From positions 1 to 46,633 of the forward strand of contig NZ_AFPM01000230.1 of assembly GCF_000220565.1 (NCBI RefSeq): 46,633 nucleotides of DNA. Reading direction: 5' to 3'. The notes under the pieces are model-generated. The model searched no databases. It was not told where the DNA came from and worked only from the letters and a program-made list of their open reading frames with translations. A program made the position numbers and the translations under genes. Source of the stretch: Oceanicola sp. S124. Lineage in GTDB: Bacteria > Pseudomonadota > Alphaproteobacteria > Rhodobacterales > Rhodobacteraceae. Every line of letters starts with the position of its first letter. Within the stretch, counting starts at the first letter, position 1. This document shows positions 24,141 to 32,438 of this stretch, in pieces.

Positions 24141-24166
24141 CGGGGGCTGTCCTTGCTGATCGCGAA

Positions 24167-24191
24167 GGGCCGGCCCCTGACAGGCCGGCCC
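24167..24191 (-). terminator. Intercistronic hairpin between receptor and monooxygenase genes
   Basis: A perfect 9-bp stem (GGGCCGGCC / GGCCGGCCC) with a 7-nt loop lies between the stop of the TonB-dependent receptor gene and the start of the monooxygenase gene. No T-run follows on the minus strand, so partial termination or mRNA stabilisation is more likely than full termination. Confidence 0.5.
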
Positions 24192-24215
24192 GGTTTCCGT
24201 TCGTCCGGGCGTCGC

Positions 24216-26294
24216 TCAGAACTGACCGCGCAGGCCCAGGCCGATCATCCGCGGGGCGGTCATGCTGGCCTGGGTGAAGGCCGCGGCGCTGCCCCGGGCG
24301 GCCTGTTTCAGCACGGGCGCGCGTTCGTCGAACAGGTTGTTGACGTAGCCGTAGAGCTCAAGCCCGCCCGACAGCGCATAGCTGGCGTTGAGGTCGACCA
24401 GGCTGTAGCTGTCGATCTCGTAACTGTCGGTATTGCCGATGTCGGACTCGTAGCCCCCGACGTAGCGGACCTGGCCGCCGATCGTCAGGGCCTCGGTCGC
24501 CTGCCAGTCGACCCCCAGGCTGATCATGCTGCCCGGCGCGCGGGCAAAGGCGTTGCCGGTATAGTCCGGGGCGGCGACGAACTTCGTCACCTCGGTGTGC
24601 AGCAGGCCCAGCCCGGCGTTCAGACGCAGATCTTCGTTCGGCTGGTAGGTGGCTGAGATTTCCAGGCCGTAGGCTTCCGCCTCGTCGGCGTTGATGGTGT
24701 GGATATTCGCAACGCCGCCGACAACCTGGGTGATCGAGTTCTGCGCATCGCGGTAGTCCATGTAGAACAGGTTGCCGTTGAGCTGGAGGCGGCCATCCAT
24801 CAGGTTGGCGCGGGCGAAGAGCTCGTAGTTCCAGACGGTTTCGGCATCATATTCCGTCCAGTCGTTCGACCCGGTAAAATCGAGAGAGACGCCGCCCGGG
24901 TTGTAGCCCTTGGAGATCAGGCCGCCGATGGTCAGCTCGGGGCTGACCTCATAGGCCAGGGTCAGCTTGGGCAGCAGCTCTTCGAAGGTTTCGGAATAGT
25001 CCAGGTCGCTGTTGGCGAAAAGCGGCGAGACCTCGCCGCTGCGGCTGACCTCGTCGCGCTGGTAGCGCAGCCCGCCGGTCAGGGTCCAGCGGTCAGCCAA
25101 GCGCCAGCTGATCTCGCCGTAAAGGCCAAGGTTTTTCTTGTCGTCGTCGAAGGTTGAGATGCCGCCCTGGTCCAACCAGTCATCCTGGGTGACATCGGCG
25201 TAGTAGAGGCCCGCGACGCCGCTGACCAGGTCGCCGGTCTGGCCGAAGGTCAGCTTGGTCTCATTGCTCCAGCTGTCGCGGCTGATGTCGGCGTCGCCCC
25301 GACCCGCCGCGCCGGTGCGGCGGTGGATCGTCTGCGTCGAGCCCTGCATCTGGTTCGTCAGGGTGAGGCCGTTGGCGAAGTCATAGGTGGTGTCCCAGAC
25401 CAGCGTATCGGTCAGCTGGTGCCAGCCGGGCATCATGGTGGTGATCGTGTCGAGGTCGTCGTAGGGCGGCGAGGCGCCTTCGGCACTGGGGCGGGTGGTG
25501 TCGGTGTTGCTGTAGGTCAGCAGCATTTCCAGCCCGGGCAGTTCCGAGGGTTGCCACAGCAGCTTCACCCGGCCGTTCAGGGTCTCGAAGTCCTCGCCAA
25601 TCTCGTTCTGGATGAAGCTGGGCTCGACGTAGTCGATGAAGGTGTCCCGCGCGCTGTAATCCAGCGTGACGCGGGCGGCGAAATCACTGCCGAGGGGCGT
25701 GTTCCACATCAGAGAGGCGCGACGGTGATTGTAGTTGCCAAACTCAAGCCGGTAGGCGCCTTCCCGTTCGAAGGTCGGATCGTTGGTGTTGACGATGATT
25801 GCCCCACCGATGGCATTGGCCCCCTGCGAGGTGGTCTGCGGGCCGCGAAATACCTCGACGCTGTCCACGTCCCAGGCCGAGGTCGCGCCGAAGTAGAGCT
25901 CGTTATAGTCGAGGTAGTGACCATCAAGGTTGACGGTGGCCCGGGGCACCGTGCCGCCGAAGAAGGCGTTCGCCCCGGTATGCGGCCCCTCGGAGTTCTG
26001 GCCGCGAATGATCGGCGTGCTGACGCTGTCGGTGTAGATCACGTTAGGCGTGCCCGCGATGGCGGAGGCCACGTCGGACTTGCCCGCCTTGGCCTCGATC
26101 TCTTCGCCCGACAGCACGGCGACGGAGGAGGCGGTGTCCATCATGTCGCGATCGACCTTTTCACCGGTGACGGTGATCGGCGCCAGCGTGATCGACGGCC
26201 CGGTCTGGGCCTGGGCGCTGCCGGCGGCGAGGGCGATGGTCAGGGACAGAAAGCTCGCATGGCGCGCGAGCCGGGCGCGATTGGTGTTGTTCAT
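24216..26294 (-). CDS. TonB-dependent outer membrane receptor, ferric-siderophore type
   Basis: A 692-residue outer-membrane gated barrel. It has a signal peptide (about residues 1-30, ending GSAQAQ), a TonB box region (ITLAPITVTGE), a plug domain (about residues 50-160, with IIRGQNSEGPHTG and VEVFRGPQTTSQGANAIGGAIIV) and a beta barrel ending in the typical LGLRGQF with terminal phenylalanine. The start at 26294 is where the signal peptide begins; the open frame upstream is not credible. It imports a ferric chelate using TonB energy. It is divergent from an IclR regulator and followed by the monooxygenase gene. Its closest functional class (siderophore versus other chelate) cannot be set by eye. 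Confidence 0.93.
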   Translation of the reverse strand: MNNTNRARLARHASFLSLTIALAAGSAQAQTGPSITLAPITVTGEKVDRDMMDTASSVAVLSGEEIEAKAGKSDVASAIAGTPNVIYTDSVSTPIIRGQNSEGPHTGANAFFGGTVPRATVNLDGHYLDYNELYFGATSAWDVDSVEVFRGPQTTSQGANAIGGAIIVNTNDPTFEREGAYRLEFGNYNHRRASLMWNTPLGSDFAARVTLDYSARDTFIDYVEPSFIQNEIGEDFETLNGRVKLLWQPSELPGLEMLLTYSNTDTTRPSAEGASPPYDDLDTITTMMPGWHQLTDTLVWDTTYDFANGLTLTNQMQGSTQTIHRRTGAAGRGDADISRDSWSNETKLTFGQTGDLVSGVAGLYYADVTQDDWLDQGGISTFDDDKKNLGLYGEISWRLADRWTLTGGLRYQRDEVSRSGEVSPLFANSDLDYSETFEELLPKLTLAYEVSPELTIGGLISKGYNPGGVSLDFTGSNDWTEYDAETVWNYELFARANLMDGRLQLNGNLFYMDYRDAQNSITQVVGGVANIHTINADEAEAYGLEISATYQPNEDLRLNAGLGLLHTEVTKFVAAPDYTGNAFARAPGSMISLGVDWQATEALTIGGQVRYVGGYESDIGNTDSYEIDSYSLVDLNASYALSGGLELYGYVNNLFDERAPVLKQAARGSAAAFTQASMTAPRMIGLGLRGQF

Positions 26295-26475
26295 TGTGAC
26301 CCCCGGGTCCTTGCATGGAACGGCTGGCGTGGAGGGGTCCGGCTGGCGCGATGATGTGTTTCGCATTGCATGACGCATCCCGTATGTCAAACCGCCTCGC
26401 GGCGGAAAACCTTTACCCGAGGCCGGCTGTCTGATTAAGGTCACAACCTGACAGCCAGCCGGGAGGGAACCAGCC

Positions 26476-27270
26476 ATGCAAGAGGCCTGCGCCGATCACT
26501 CTGCCGAGGACGCGACGGAGTCGCGACGGTCCAGTACTATCCAGTCGATCAGCATGGCCGCACGGTTCCTGCGTCTGCTGGCCAGCTCGAACATTGCGAT
26601 GCCGTTGAACGAACTTGCACGCGGCGCCGAGACGGGGCGGTCGACGGCGCATCGCTACATGCAGTCGCTGGTGAAGGAGGGTCTGGTGCGACAGGATCCC
26701 GTCAGCAGCCGCTACGAGCTGGGCGCGGAGGCGCTGAGCCTCGGCATCGCGGCGCTGCGGCGGGTGGAAGAGGTCGAGCTGGCCGGGGCCCAGATGAAGA
26801 TCCTGGCTGAAACCCATCCGATGAGCGGCGGTGTGGCGATCTGGACCGAGCGCGGCCCGACGCTGGTGCGCTGGTATCGCAGCGCCGAGTTCTCGATCAC
26901 GCCGCTTGGCCTCGGGGATGTCCTGCCGCTGGACAACACGGCCTGCGGTCTTGTGTTTCAGGGCTACCTGACAGCGGCCCGGGTCGAGGCCGCACGGCGG
27001 CAGCAGCCAGATCATTTCCGCGGCCAGCCCCCCTCCAAGGCCGAGATCGACCGCATCCGCAACGCGGGCTGGGCCGAGTTGACCAACCATCTTCTGTCGC
27101 AGGTGACCGGCCAGGCCGCGCCGATCCTGGATGCCCAGGGGCAGCTGGCCTGTGTCGTGACCACGACGACCGACCTTGGCCGCCTGCGCACCGCTGATGA
27201 CCGGCTGGTGCTGCAAGACGTGGCCCGGCTGGTGAACCGCGCCACGGGCGGTCAGGCCTGGCTAGGATAG
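26476..27270 (+). CDS. IclR family transcriptional regulator
   Basis: A 264-residue regulator with an N-terminal IclR winged helix (about residues 15-75: IQSISMAARFLRLLASSNIA, MPLNELARGAETGRSTAHRY, ELGAEALSLG) and a C-terminal GAF-like effector domain (about residues 90-260) ending LVNRATGG. IclR proteins usually respond to carbon compounds, often aromatic or organic acids, rather than iron. It is divergent from the TonB-dependent receptor gene (182-bp gap), so it probably controls receptor and monooxygenase in response to the ligand. It converges on the ATPase gene 29 bp away. Confidence 0.92.
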   Translation: MQEACADHSAEDATESRRSSTIQSISMAARFLRLLASSNIAMPLNELARGAETGRSTAHRYMQSLVKEGLVRQDPVSSRYELGAEALSLGIAALRRVEEVELAGAQMKILAETHPMSGGVAIWTERGPTLVRWYRSAEFSITPLGLGDVLPLDNTACGLVFQGYLTAARVEAARRQQPDHFRGQPPSKAEIDRIRNAGWAELTNHLLSQVTGQAAPILDAQGQLACVVTTTTDLGRLRTADDRLVLQDVARLVNRATGGQAWLG

Positions 27271-27299
27271 GCAGGCCTGACTGGGCTGACCGGGGTCGA

Positions 27300-28088
27300 T
27301 CAGCCTGCGGTCGGCCGGCGCGGAATGATCATCGGGCGTCCGGTTTCGGGGTCGGTCATGACGCGGGCGGGCAGGGTAAAGACCTCTTGGATCAGCGCCT
27401 CGGTGACGACCTCTTCGGGCGCGCCCCGGGCCACCACGGCGCCGTCGCGCATGGCGATCAGGTGGCTGGCGTAGCGGATCGCCAGGTTCAGCTCGTGCAA
27501 CACCGCCACCACCGTGCGCCCCTGCCGGTTGAGCCGCGACAAGAGCTCCAGCACCTCGATCTGATGCGCGATGTCGAGGAAGGTCGTGGGTTCGTCCAGC
27601 AACAGGATGGGCGTTTCCTGGGCCAGTGCCATGGCTATCCAGACCCGCTGGCGCTGCCCGCCCGACAGCTCCGCAATGCGGCGCTCTGCCAGATCCAGCG
27701 TGCCGGTCAGCGCCAGGGCGTCGCGGGTGGCGCGCTCGTCCTCCGGAGACCACTGGCGCAGAAAGCTTTGATGCGGGAAGCGTCCGCGCGCCACCAGGTC
27801 CGAAACGGTGATGCCGTCGGGCGCCACGGGCGATTGCGGCAACATGCCCAGACGCCGCGCGACCTCGCGCGAGGGCAGTTCGCTGATTGCCTTGCCGTCT
27901 AGGATGACCTGCCCGGCTTCTGGTGGCAGCAGGCGTGACAGGGCGCGCAGCAGGGTCGACTTTCCGCAGGCATTGGGACCAACGATCACGCTGAACCCGC
28001 CATCGGGAATGGACAGAGACAGACCTTCCGAGATCACCCGCGCCTCGTAGCGCAGCGTCAGGTCTTCGGCACTCAGGCGATCCGTCAT
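27300..28088 (-). CDS. Iron-siderophore ABC transporter ATP-binding protein (FepC/FecE-like)
   Basis: A 262-residue ABC ATPase with Walker A GPNACGKS at residues 37-44, the Q-loop LPQSPVAPDG, signature LSGGQRQRVWIAMALAQ, Walker B ILLLDEPTTFLD and H-loop LHELN. The MLPQSP..TV.DLVARGRFPH pattern is diagnostic of siderophore/haem/cobalamin importers. ATG 28088 has a GGAGACGGAG site upstream. It is divergent from the siderophore-interacting protein operon that encodes the cognate binding protein and permeases, so the importer is split between two divergent transcripts sharing one control region. Confidence 0.94.
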   Translation of the reverse strand: MTDRLSAEDLTLRYEARVISEGLSLSIPDGGFSVIVGPNACGKSTLLRALSRLLPPEAGQVILDGKAISELPSREVARRLGMLPQSPVAPDGITVSDLVARGRFPHQSFLRQWSPEDERATRDALALTGTLDLAERRIAELSGGQRQRVWIAMALAQETPILLLDEPTTFLDIAHQIEVLELLSRLNRQGRTVVAVLHELNLAIRYASHLIAMRDGAVVARGAPEEVVTEALIQEVFTLPARVMTDPETGRPMIIPRRPTAG

Positions 28089-28130
28089 CTCCGTCTCCGG
28101 TGGCGTTCCGGCCTCTCTGCCGGTCGGCAC

Positions 28131-28165
28131 CCGTATTGCATTGCGGAATGCGCTCTGCAATATGG
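28131..28165. promoter_or_regulatory. Nested palindrome in the divergent iron-uptake promoter
   Basis: An outer imperfect inverted repeat (CCGTATTGCA at 28131-28140 and TGCAATATGG at 28156-28165, 9 of 10 positions matching) encloses an inner one, GCATT-GCGG-AATGC (28138-28151). It lies between the divergent ATPase gene and the siderophore-interacting protein gene. A related GCATTGCATGACGCAT stretch lies at 26363-26378, upstream of the receptor gene. These could be iron-responsive (Fur/Irr type) or other operators; the identity of the binding protein is not established. Confidence 0.5.
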
Positions 28166-28272
28166 TTGCAGCCACGTTGAGCAACGCCACGCGTCTCGCT
28201 TTGCGGCAGCCAGCCATCATCACCACTCCTACACGCGAACCGGGCCCCTTCACGCCCGGAAGAAAGGCCGCC

Positions 28273-29136
28273 ATGCCAGATTTGCGAAACGAAGTTGTCG
28301 AAGACCGGACCAATGCGCTGGCGGGCAAGGATCACATGGGCGACATGGCCCGGGTGCAGCTGACCGTGCTGAAGATCGATCACCCGTTCCCGACAGTGGC
28401 CCGTGTGACGGTCCGCATTCACACCGAGGACCCCGCCGCCTGGAGCGTGCCGAATGTCGCCGTCCGGCTGGAAGTGGCGGAAATCGAGGGGCATCGTCCG
28501 ATCTCTCGCATTTACACCATCCGCCGCTTCGATCCCGAGACCTGCGAGGCCGAGATCGATTTTGTGCTGCACGAGGACGACAGCCCGGCGATGCTCTGGC
28601 TGCGCGCCGCTCGCCCCGGCACCACGGCACAGATGATCGGGCCGCGCCCGCATTTCTCGCCCGCCTTCGACGCGGGCAGGAAGGTCGCGATTCTGGCCGA
28701 TGAAACCGCCATTCCCGCGGTACTTTCGATCCTTGATGCCTGGCCCGAGGGAGAAACCGCCGAAGCCTGGATCGAGACCGCCGACCGCGCGGCCTTCGAT
28801 GAGCTGCCCCGGCCCAGGGGCGTGACCCTGCACCACCTGCCGCGCGCCCCCGAGGCGCCCGCCGGCACCACCGGTGCCCTGGCCGCTGCCGCCCGCGCGG
28901 CGATCACCGATGGCAACTGGACGGTCTGGGCCGCGGGAGAGCGCCGCGATATGCGCGAGATCCGCGCGGTCTGCGCTGACAAGGGCATTGGCCGCGAGGG
29001 CCAGCAGATCATGGGCTACTGGAAGCGGGGGATGAGCAGTTCCGAAATCGACCGCCACCGCCTGGCCGCCTATGAGGCGCTGAAGGCGCGTGGCGCGGGG
29101 CTGGACAACCTCAGCGACGCCGACCTCGACATCTGA
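28273..29136 (+). CDS. Siderophore-interacting protein (ViuB/SIP family ferric-chelate reductase)
   Basis: A 287-residue FAD-binding ferric-siderophore reductase. FAD-binding motif RIYTIRRF is near residues 79-86, the DETAIPA motif is near residues 149-155, and the SIP signature GYWKRGMSS is near residues 252-260. It frees iron by reducing the ferric complex in the cytosol with NAD(P)H. ATG 28273 is preceded by AGAAAGG; the upstream in-frame ATG at 28141 lies inside the palindrome and gives non-conserved sequence. It is the first gene of the operon SIP, binding protein, permease, permease. Confidence 0.93.
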   Translation: MPDLRNEVVEDRTNALAGKDHMGDMARVQLTVLKIDHPFPTVARVTVRIHTEDPAAWSVPNVAVRLEVAEIEGHRPISRIYTIRRFDPETCEAEIDFVLHEDDSPAMLWLRAARPGTTAQMIGPRPHFSPAFDAGRKVAILADETAIPAVLSILDAWPEGETAEAWIETADRAAFDELPRPRGVTLHHLPRAPEAPAGTTGALAAAARAAITDGNWTVWAAGERRDMREIRAVCADKGIGREGQQIMGYWKRGMSSSEIDRHRLAAYEALKARGAGLDNLSDADLDI

Positions 29137-29152
29137 ACCGGAAGACAGACGC

Positions 29153-30100
29153 ATGTTCAGACAGACTTTCGCCGCCCTTGCCCTTGCCCTTGCCCTGCTG
29201 CCCGCGCTGACCCTGGCCGAGGAGGGCTGGCCGCGCCGGATCGAGCACGCCAACGGCACGCTGACCTTGCCCGCGCCGCCCGAGCGGATCGTGTCGACCT
29301 CCCCCAGCCTGACCGGCACCCTTTTGGCCATCGAGGCGCCGCTGATCGCCACCGCTGCGGCCACCCGCAGCCAGTTGTCCGACGATGACGGCTTCTTTCG
29401 CCAGTGGGCCGACGTGGCCCATGCGCGCGGGGTCGAGATGCTGTACCCCGACCTCAGCTTCGACATCGAGGCGGTGATCCTGGCCAATCCCGATCTGATC
29501 GTCGTCTCGCAGACCGGCGGCGACAGCGCGGTCGAGTTCGTGCCCGAACTGGAGGCCATGGGCTTCCCGGTGCTGGTGCTGAATTACGGCATCAACCCCT
29601 GGGAGGCGCTGGCACAGACCCTGGGTCGCGCCACCGGGCAAGAGGCCGAAGCCCGGGCCGTCACCCAGGCCTTCGCGGAGCATGCCCGGGCGGCGGGGCG
29701 TGCCATCCCCCACCCCGAGGGCAGCGTCAGCATCATTTCCTACAACTTCTACGGCTCCTACGGCGTGAGCAAGCCGGAGGGCGCCCAGGCCCGCGTCCTG
29801 GCCGAGATGGGGTTCAAGGTGACCGGCGTGCCGCAGGCGTCACAGGGTCTGGTGCAGGCCTCGCGCGAGTTCGACTTCGTCTCGCATGAGAATCTCTCGG
29901 CTGCGATCAGCGGCGACACGATCTTCCTTCTGGCGGCAGAGCCGGAGGACGTGCAGGCGGTGCTGGACGATCCGGTGCTGGCCAATCTGCCGGCAGTGAG
30001 GGCCGGTCGGGTCTACCCGCTGGGGGCCACATCCTTCCGCATGGACTACTATTCCGGGCGGGCGATGGTCGACAGGATCGCGGCGCAGTTCGCCGAATGA
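29153..30100 (+). CDS. Iron-siderophore ABC transporter periplasmic binding protein (FepB/FecB-like)
   Basis: A 315-residue cluster A-II binding protein. The signal peptide covers about residues 1-22 (MFRQTFAALALALALLPALT), with no lipobox. Two lobes are joined by a long helix. Typical motifs are PPERIVSTSPSLTGTLLAIE, NPDLIVVSQTG, and a C-terminal LPAVRAGRVYPLGATSFRMDYYSG. It carries the ferric chelate from the outer-membrane receptor to the permease. The stop overlaps the permease start (ATGA at 30097-30100), and it follows the SIP gene by 16 bp. Confidence 0.93.
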   Translation: MFRQTFAALALALALLPALTLAEEGWPRRIEHANGTLTLPAPPERIVSTSPSLTGTLLAIEAPLIATAAATRSQLSDDDGFFRQWADVAHARGVEMLYPDLSFDIEAVILANPDLIVVSQTGGDSAVEFVPELEAMGFPVLVLNYGINPWEALAQTLGRATGQEAEARAVTQAFAEHARAAGRAIPHPEGSVSIISYNFYGSYGVSKPEGAQARVLAEMGFKVTGVPQASQGLVQASREFDFVSHENLSAAISGDTIFLLAAEPEDVQAVLDDPVLANLPAVRAGRVYPLGATSFRMDYYSGRAMVDRIAAQFAE

Positions 30101-31112
30101 CCGGGGCAGGGCGCCTGCAGCGGGTCAGGACGGGGGTGCTGGCAGGGCTTGCGGTGCTGACCCTTCTCTTCGTGCTGGGTCTCGCCATCGGGTCACGCCC
30201 CATCCCGCCCGCCGAGGTCTGGCGCGCTCTGGTGGCCTTTGACCCGGGCAGTGATCTGCACGTGATCGTCCGGGCGCTGCGGCTGCCGCGCGACCTGCTG
30301 GCAGTCAGTGCCGGTGCGGCGCTCGGCCTTGCGGGCGCCCTGATGCAATCGCTGACGCGCAACCCGTTGGCGGAGCCCGGGCTTCTGGGGGTGAACGCGG
30401 GCGCCGCGCTGGCGGTAGTGCTGGGCACCATGGCTTTCGGGCTGACCTCCGTTGCGGGCTATGTCTGGTTCGGCTTCCTCGGTGCCGGCCTCGCGGGTGT
30501 CGCCGTTTTCGTGCTGGGCCGCGCCCATGACAGTGGCACCGACCCGGTTCGACTGATCCTGGCCGGGGCCGGGCTGACCATCCTGCTGGGCACACTGACC
30601 AGCCTGTTGATGCTCAATTCGGACCTGCGGGTCCTCGACATGCTGCGCAACTGGCAGACCGGAACGCTGGACGGGCGCGGCTACGGGGCGGCGGGCGTCA
30701 TGGCGCTGGCGCTGCTGGCAGGAGCTGTGGCCAGCGTGATCGTGGCGCCCGCGCTGGATGCCCTGGCGCTTGGCCAGGACCTGGGCCGTACCCTGGGGCT
30801 GGACCCGCGCCGGATCTGGGCGCTGGCCTGCCTGGCGGTGATGCTGCTGGCGGGCGCCGCCACGGCCACCGCCGGACCCATCGCCTTTGTCGGGCTGATC
30901 TCGCCTCACGTGGCGCGAATGCTGGCCGGGCCCGCGAACCGCAGCGTGCTGCCGCTTTCGGCCCTGATGGGGGCATCATGCTGCTGGCCGCCGACATCCT
31001 GGGCCGGGTCGTGGCCATGCCGGGCGAGGTGGCCGCCGGGATCGTGGCGGCGCTGATCGGCGGGCCATTCTTCGTGCATGTGGTGCGGCGCTACCGCCTG
31101 GTGCAGCTGTGA
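30097..31112 (+). CDS. Iron-siderophore permease, FecCD family, with a one-base frameshift near the 3' end
   Basis: Inner-membrane FecCD-type permease. Residues 1-291 match the family: LRLPRDLLAVSAGAALGLAG, QSLTRNPLAEPGLLGVNAGA, GPIAFVGLISPHVARML. At the G run 30969-30973 (ATG GGG GCA) the frame breaks: the continuing frame ends at 31056 with a non-homologous tail (SCCWPPTSWAGSW). Adding one base restores IMLLAADILGRVVAMPGEVA, ending LVQL at 31110-31112. That restored stop overlaps the GTG start of the next permease (GTGA), which proves the original frame. The break is a recent mutation, a phase-variable tract or a sequencing error. The short form lacks the last helix. Confidence 0.88.
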
Positions 31113-32149
31113 CGCCGGGGGGGCAACGCCTGCTGCGCGTCGGTCGCGTCAGCTTACTGTGGCGCCCGCGCGCCCTGGCGGTGGGACTGAGCGCGTTGGT
31201 GCTGGCGCTCGGTCTGGCGCTGCTCTTGCTGGGCACCGGGACAATGCAGTTGTCCCCGACGCAAGTCCTGTCGGCCCTGTCGGGCAGCGGCGAGGACCCG
31301 GTCGCCAACCGCATCCTGCAATACGTGCGTCTGCCGCGCCTGCTGACCGCCGCTTGCGTCGGTGCGACGCTTGGCATGGCGGGGGCGGCGTTCCAGTCGA
31401 TCTCGCGCAACGCGCTCGGCTCGCCCGATGTGATCGGCTTCACCACCGGGGCCGCGACCGGGGCCATCGCCTTGCTGGTCTTCGGCACCCCCGGGGCCTT
31501 CGACACCGCCGCGGCCGCAGTGGCAACCGGGATGCTGACGGCGCTGGCCGTACTGGTCCTGTCGGGCCGGGGCGGGGCGGGCGGCGGTTACCGTCTAGTT
31601 CTGATCGGGATCGGTGTCGGCGCGGTACTGACCGGGCTGAACACCCTGCTCCTGGCCAAGGGCGCGCTGGACCGGGTAATGTCGGCGCAGCTGTGGCTGG
31701 CGGGCTCGTTGAATGCCCGCAACTGGGGCCATGTCTGGATCGCGGGCACCGGCCTCATGCTCTTCGGGCCGGTGCTGGTCGCCCTGTCGCGCCGCCTCGC
31801 GGTGCTGGAAATGGGTCAGGACATGGCGCGCCAGCTGGGCCTGCCTGTGGCATCGACCCGCATCATGACGGTCGTCACCGCCGTCGGCCTGACGTCGCTG
31901 GCCACGGCTGCGGCGGGACCGATCGCCTTCATCGCCCTGGCCACGCCGCAGATCGCCCGGGCGCTGTCCCGTTCCTCGGACGTGCCGATGGTAACCGGGG
32001 CGCTGTGTGGGGCGGTTCTGATGCTGGCGGCGGATCTGATCAGCCAGGCGGCCAGCTTTGGCCTGGTGATGCCGATCGGGCTGGTCACCGGCAGCCTCGG
32101 CGGTGCCTACCTGCTGCTGGTGCTGACCCGCCGCGATGGCCTGCGCTAG
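31109..32149 (+). CDS. Iron-siderophore permease, FecCD family (second subunit)
   Basis: A 346-residue FecCD permease with about ten membrane helices. Landmarks are VRLPRLLTAACVGATLGMAG (about residues 73-92), FQSISRNALGSPDVIGFTTGA and AGPIAFIALATPQIARAL. The GTG start overlaps the restored stop of the first permease gene. It pairs with the first subunit to form the pore energised by the ATPase at 27300-28088. It is the last gene of the operon; an IS3-type remnant begins within a few bases of its stop codon. Confidence 0.93.
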   Translation: MTPGGQRLLRVGRVSLLWRPRALAVGLSALVLALGLALLLLGTGTMQLSPTQVLSALSGSGEDPVANRILQYVRLPRLLTAACVGATLGMAGAAFQSISRNALGSPDVIGFTTGAATGAIALLVFGTPGAFDTAAAAVATGMLTALAVLVLSGRGGAGGGYRLVLIGIGVGAVLTGLNTLLLAKGALDRVMSAQLWLAGSLNARNWGHVWIAGTGLMLFGPVLVALSRRLAVLEMGQDMARQLGLPVASTRIMTVVTAVGLTSLATAAAGPIAFIALATPQIARALSRSSDVPMVTGALCGAVLMLAADLISQAASFGLVMPIGLVTGSLGGAYLLLVLTRRDGLR

Positions 32150-32152
32150 AGG

Positions 32153-32302
32153 TGCAGCCAGGCCGCCATTCTTCGAGCGCCACTTGTAGAACATGCCATA
32201 GCTTGTCCCGTGCTGCCGGCAGAGCTCCCTGGCGCCTATTCCGGCTTGGTGCTCCTTCAGGACGCCAATGATCTGCTCTTTGCCGAGACGGCTCTTCCGC
32301 AT
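32153..32302 (-). pseudogene. IS3-family orfA remnant (N-terminal 50 codons)
   Basis: From ATG 32302 the minus strand reads MRKSRLGKEQIIGVLKEHQA, GIGARELCRQHGTSYGMFYK, then WRSKNGG: the helix-turn-helix start of an IS3-type (IS407-like) OrfA. Similarity stops where the sequence meets the 3' end of the fecD-like gene, so the rest of orfA, all of orfB and one end are missing. It cannot transpose. Confidence 0.85.
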
Positions 32303-32367
32303 CGTCTGTCTCCTCATGTGGAGAACAGACTAACTTCAATGGGCGGACTTTTTAGGGGAGCAGGTCA
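32153..32367 (-). mobile_element. Truncated IS3-family element
   Basis: The remnant includes the orfA start and the terminal region upstream of it. The sequence TGACCTGCTCCCCTAAAAAG, read on the minus strand from 32367, looks like the IS terminal repeat. The other end has been lost at the junction with the iron operon. Confidence 0.65.
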
Positions 32368-32438
32368 GGGCCCCTCTCATCCTCGAACAGAACGAAGATA
32401 GAATGCCGGATCCATGTCAGTTTCTATGCAGCGGACAA

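Noticed and set aside
27262-29559. 765-codon minus-strand frame over the ATPase, SIP and binding-protein genes
   Set aside because: Not protein-like; it crosses genes on both strands that show full family motifs.
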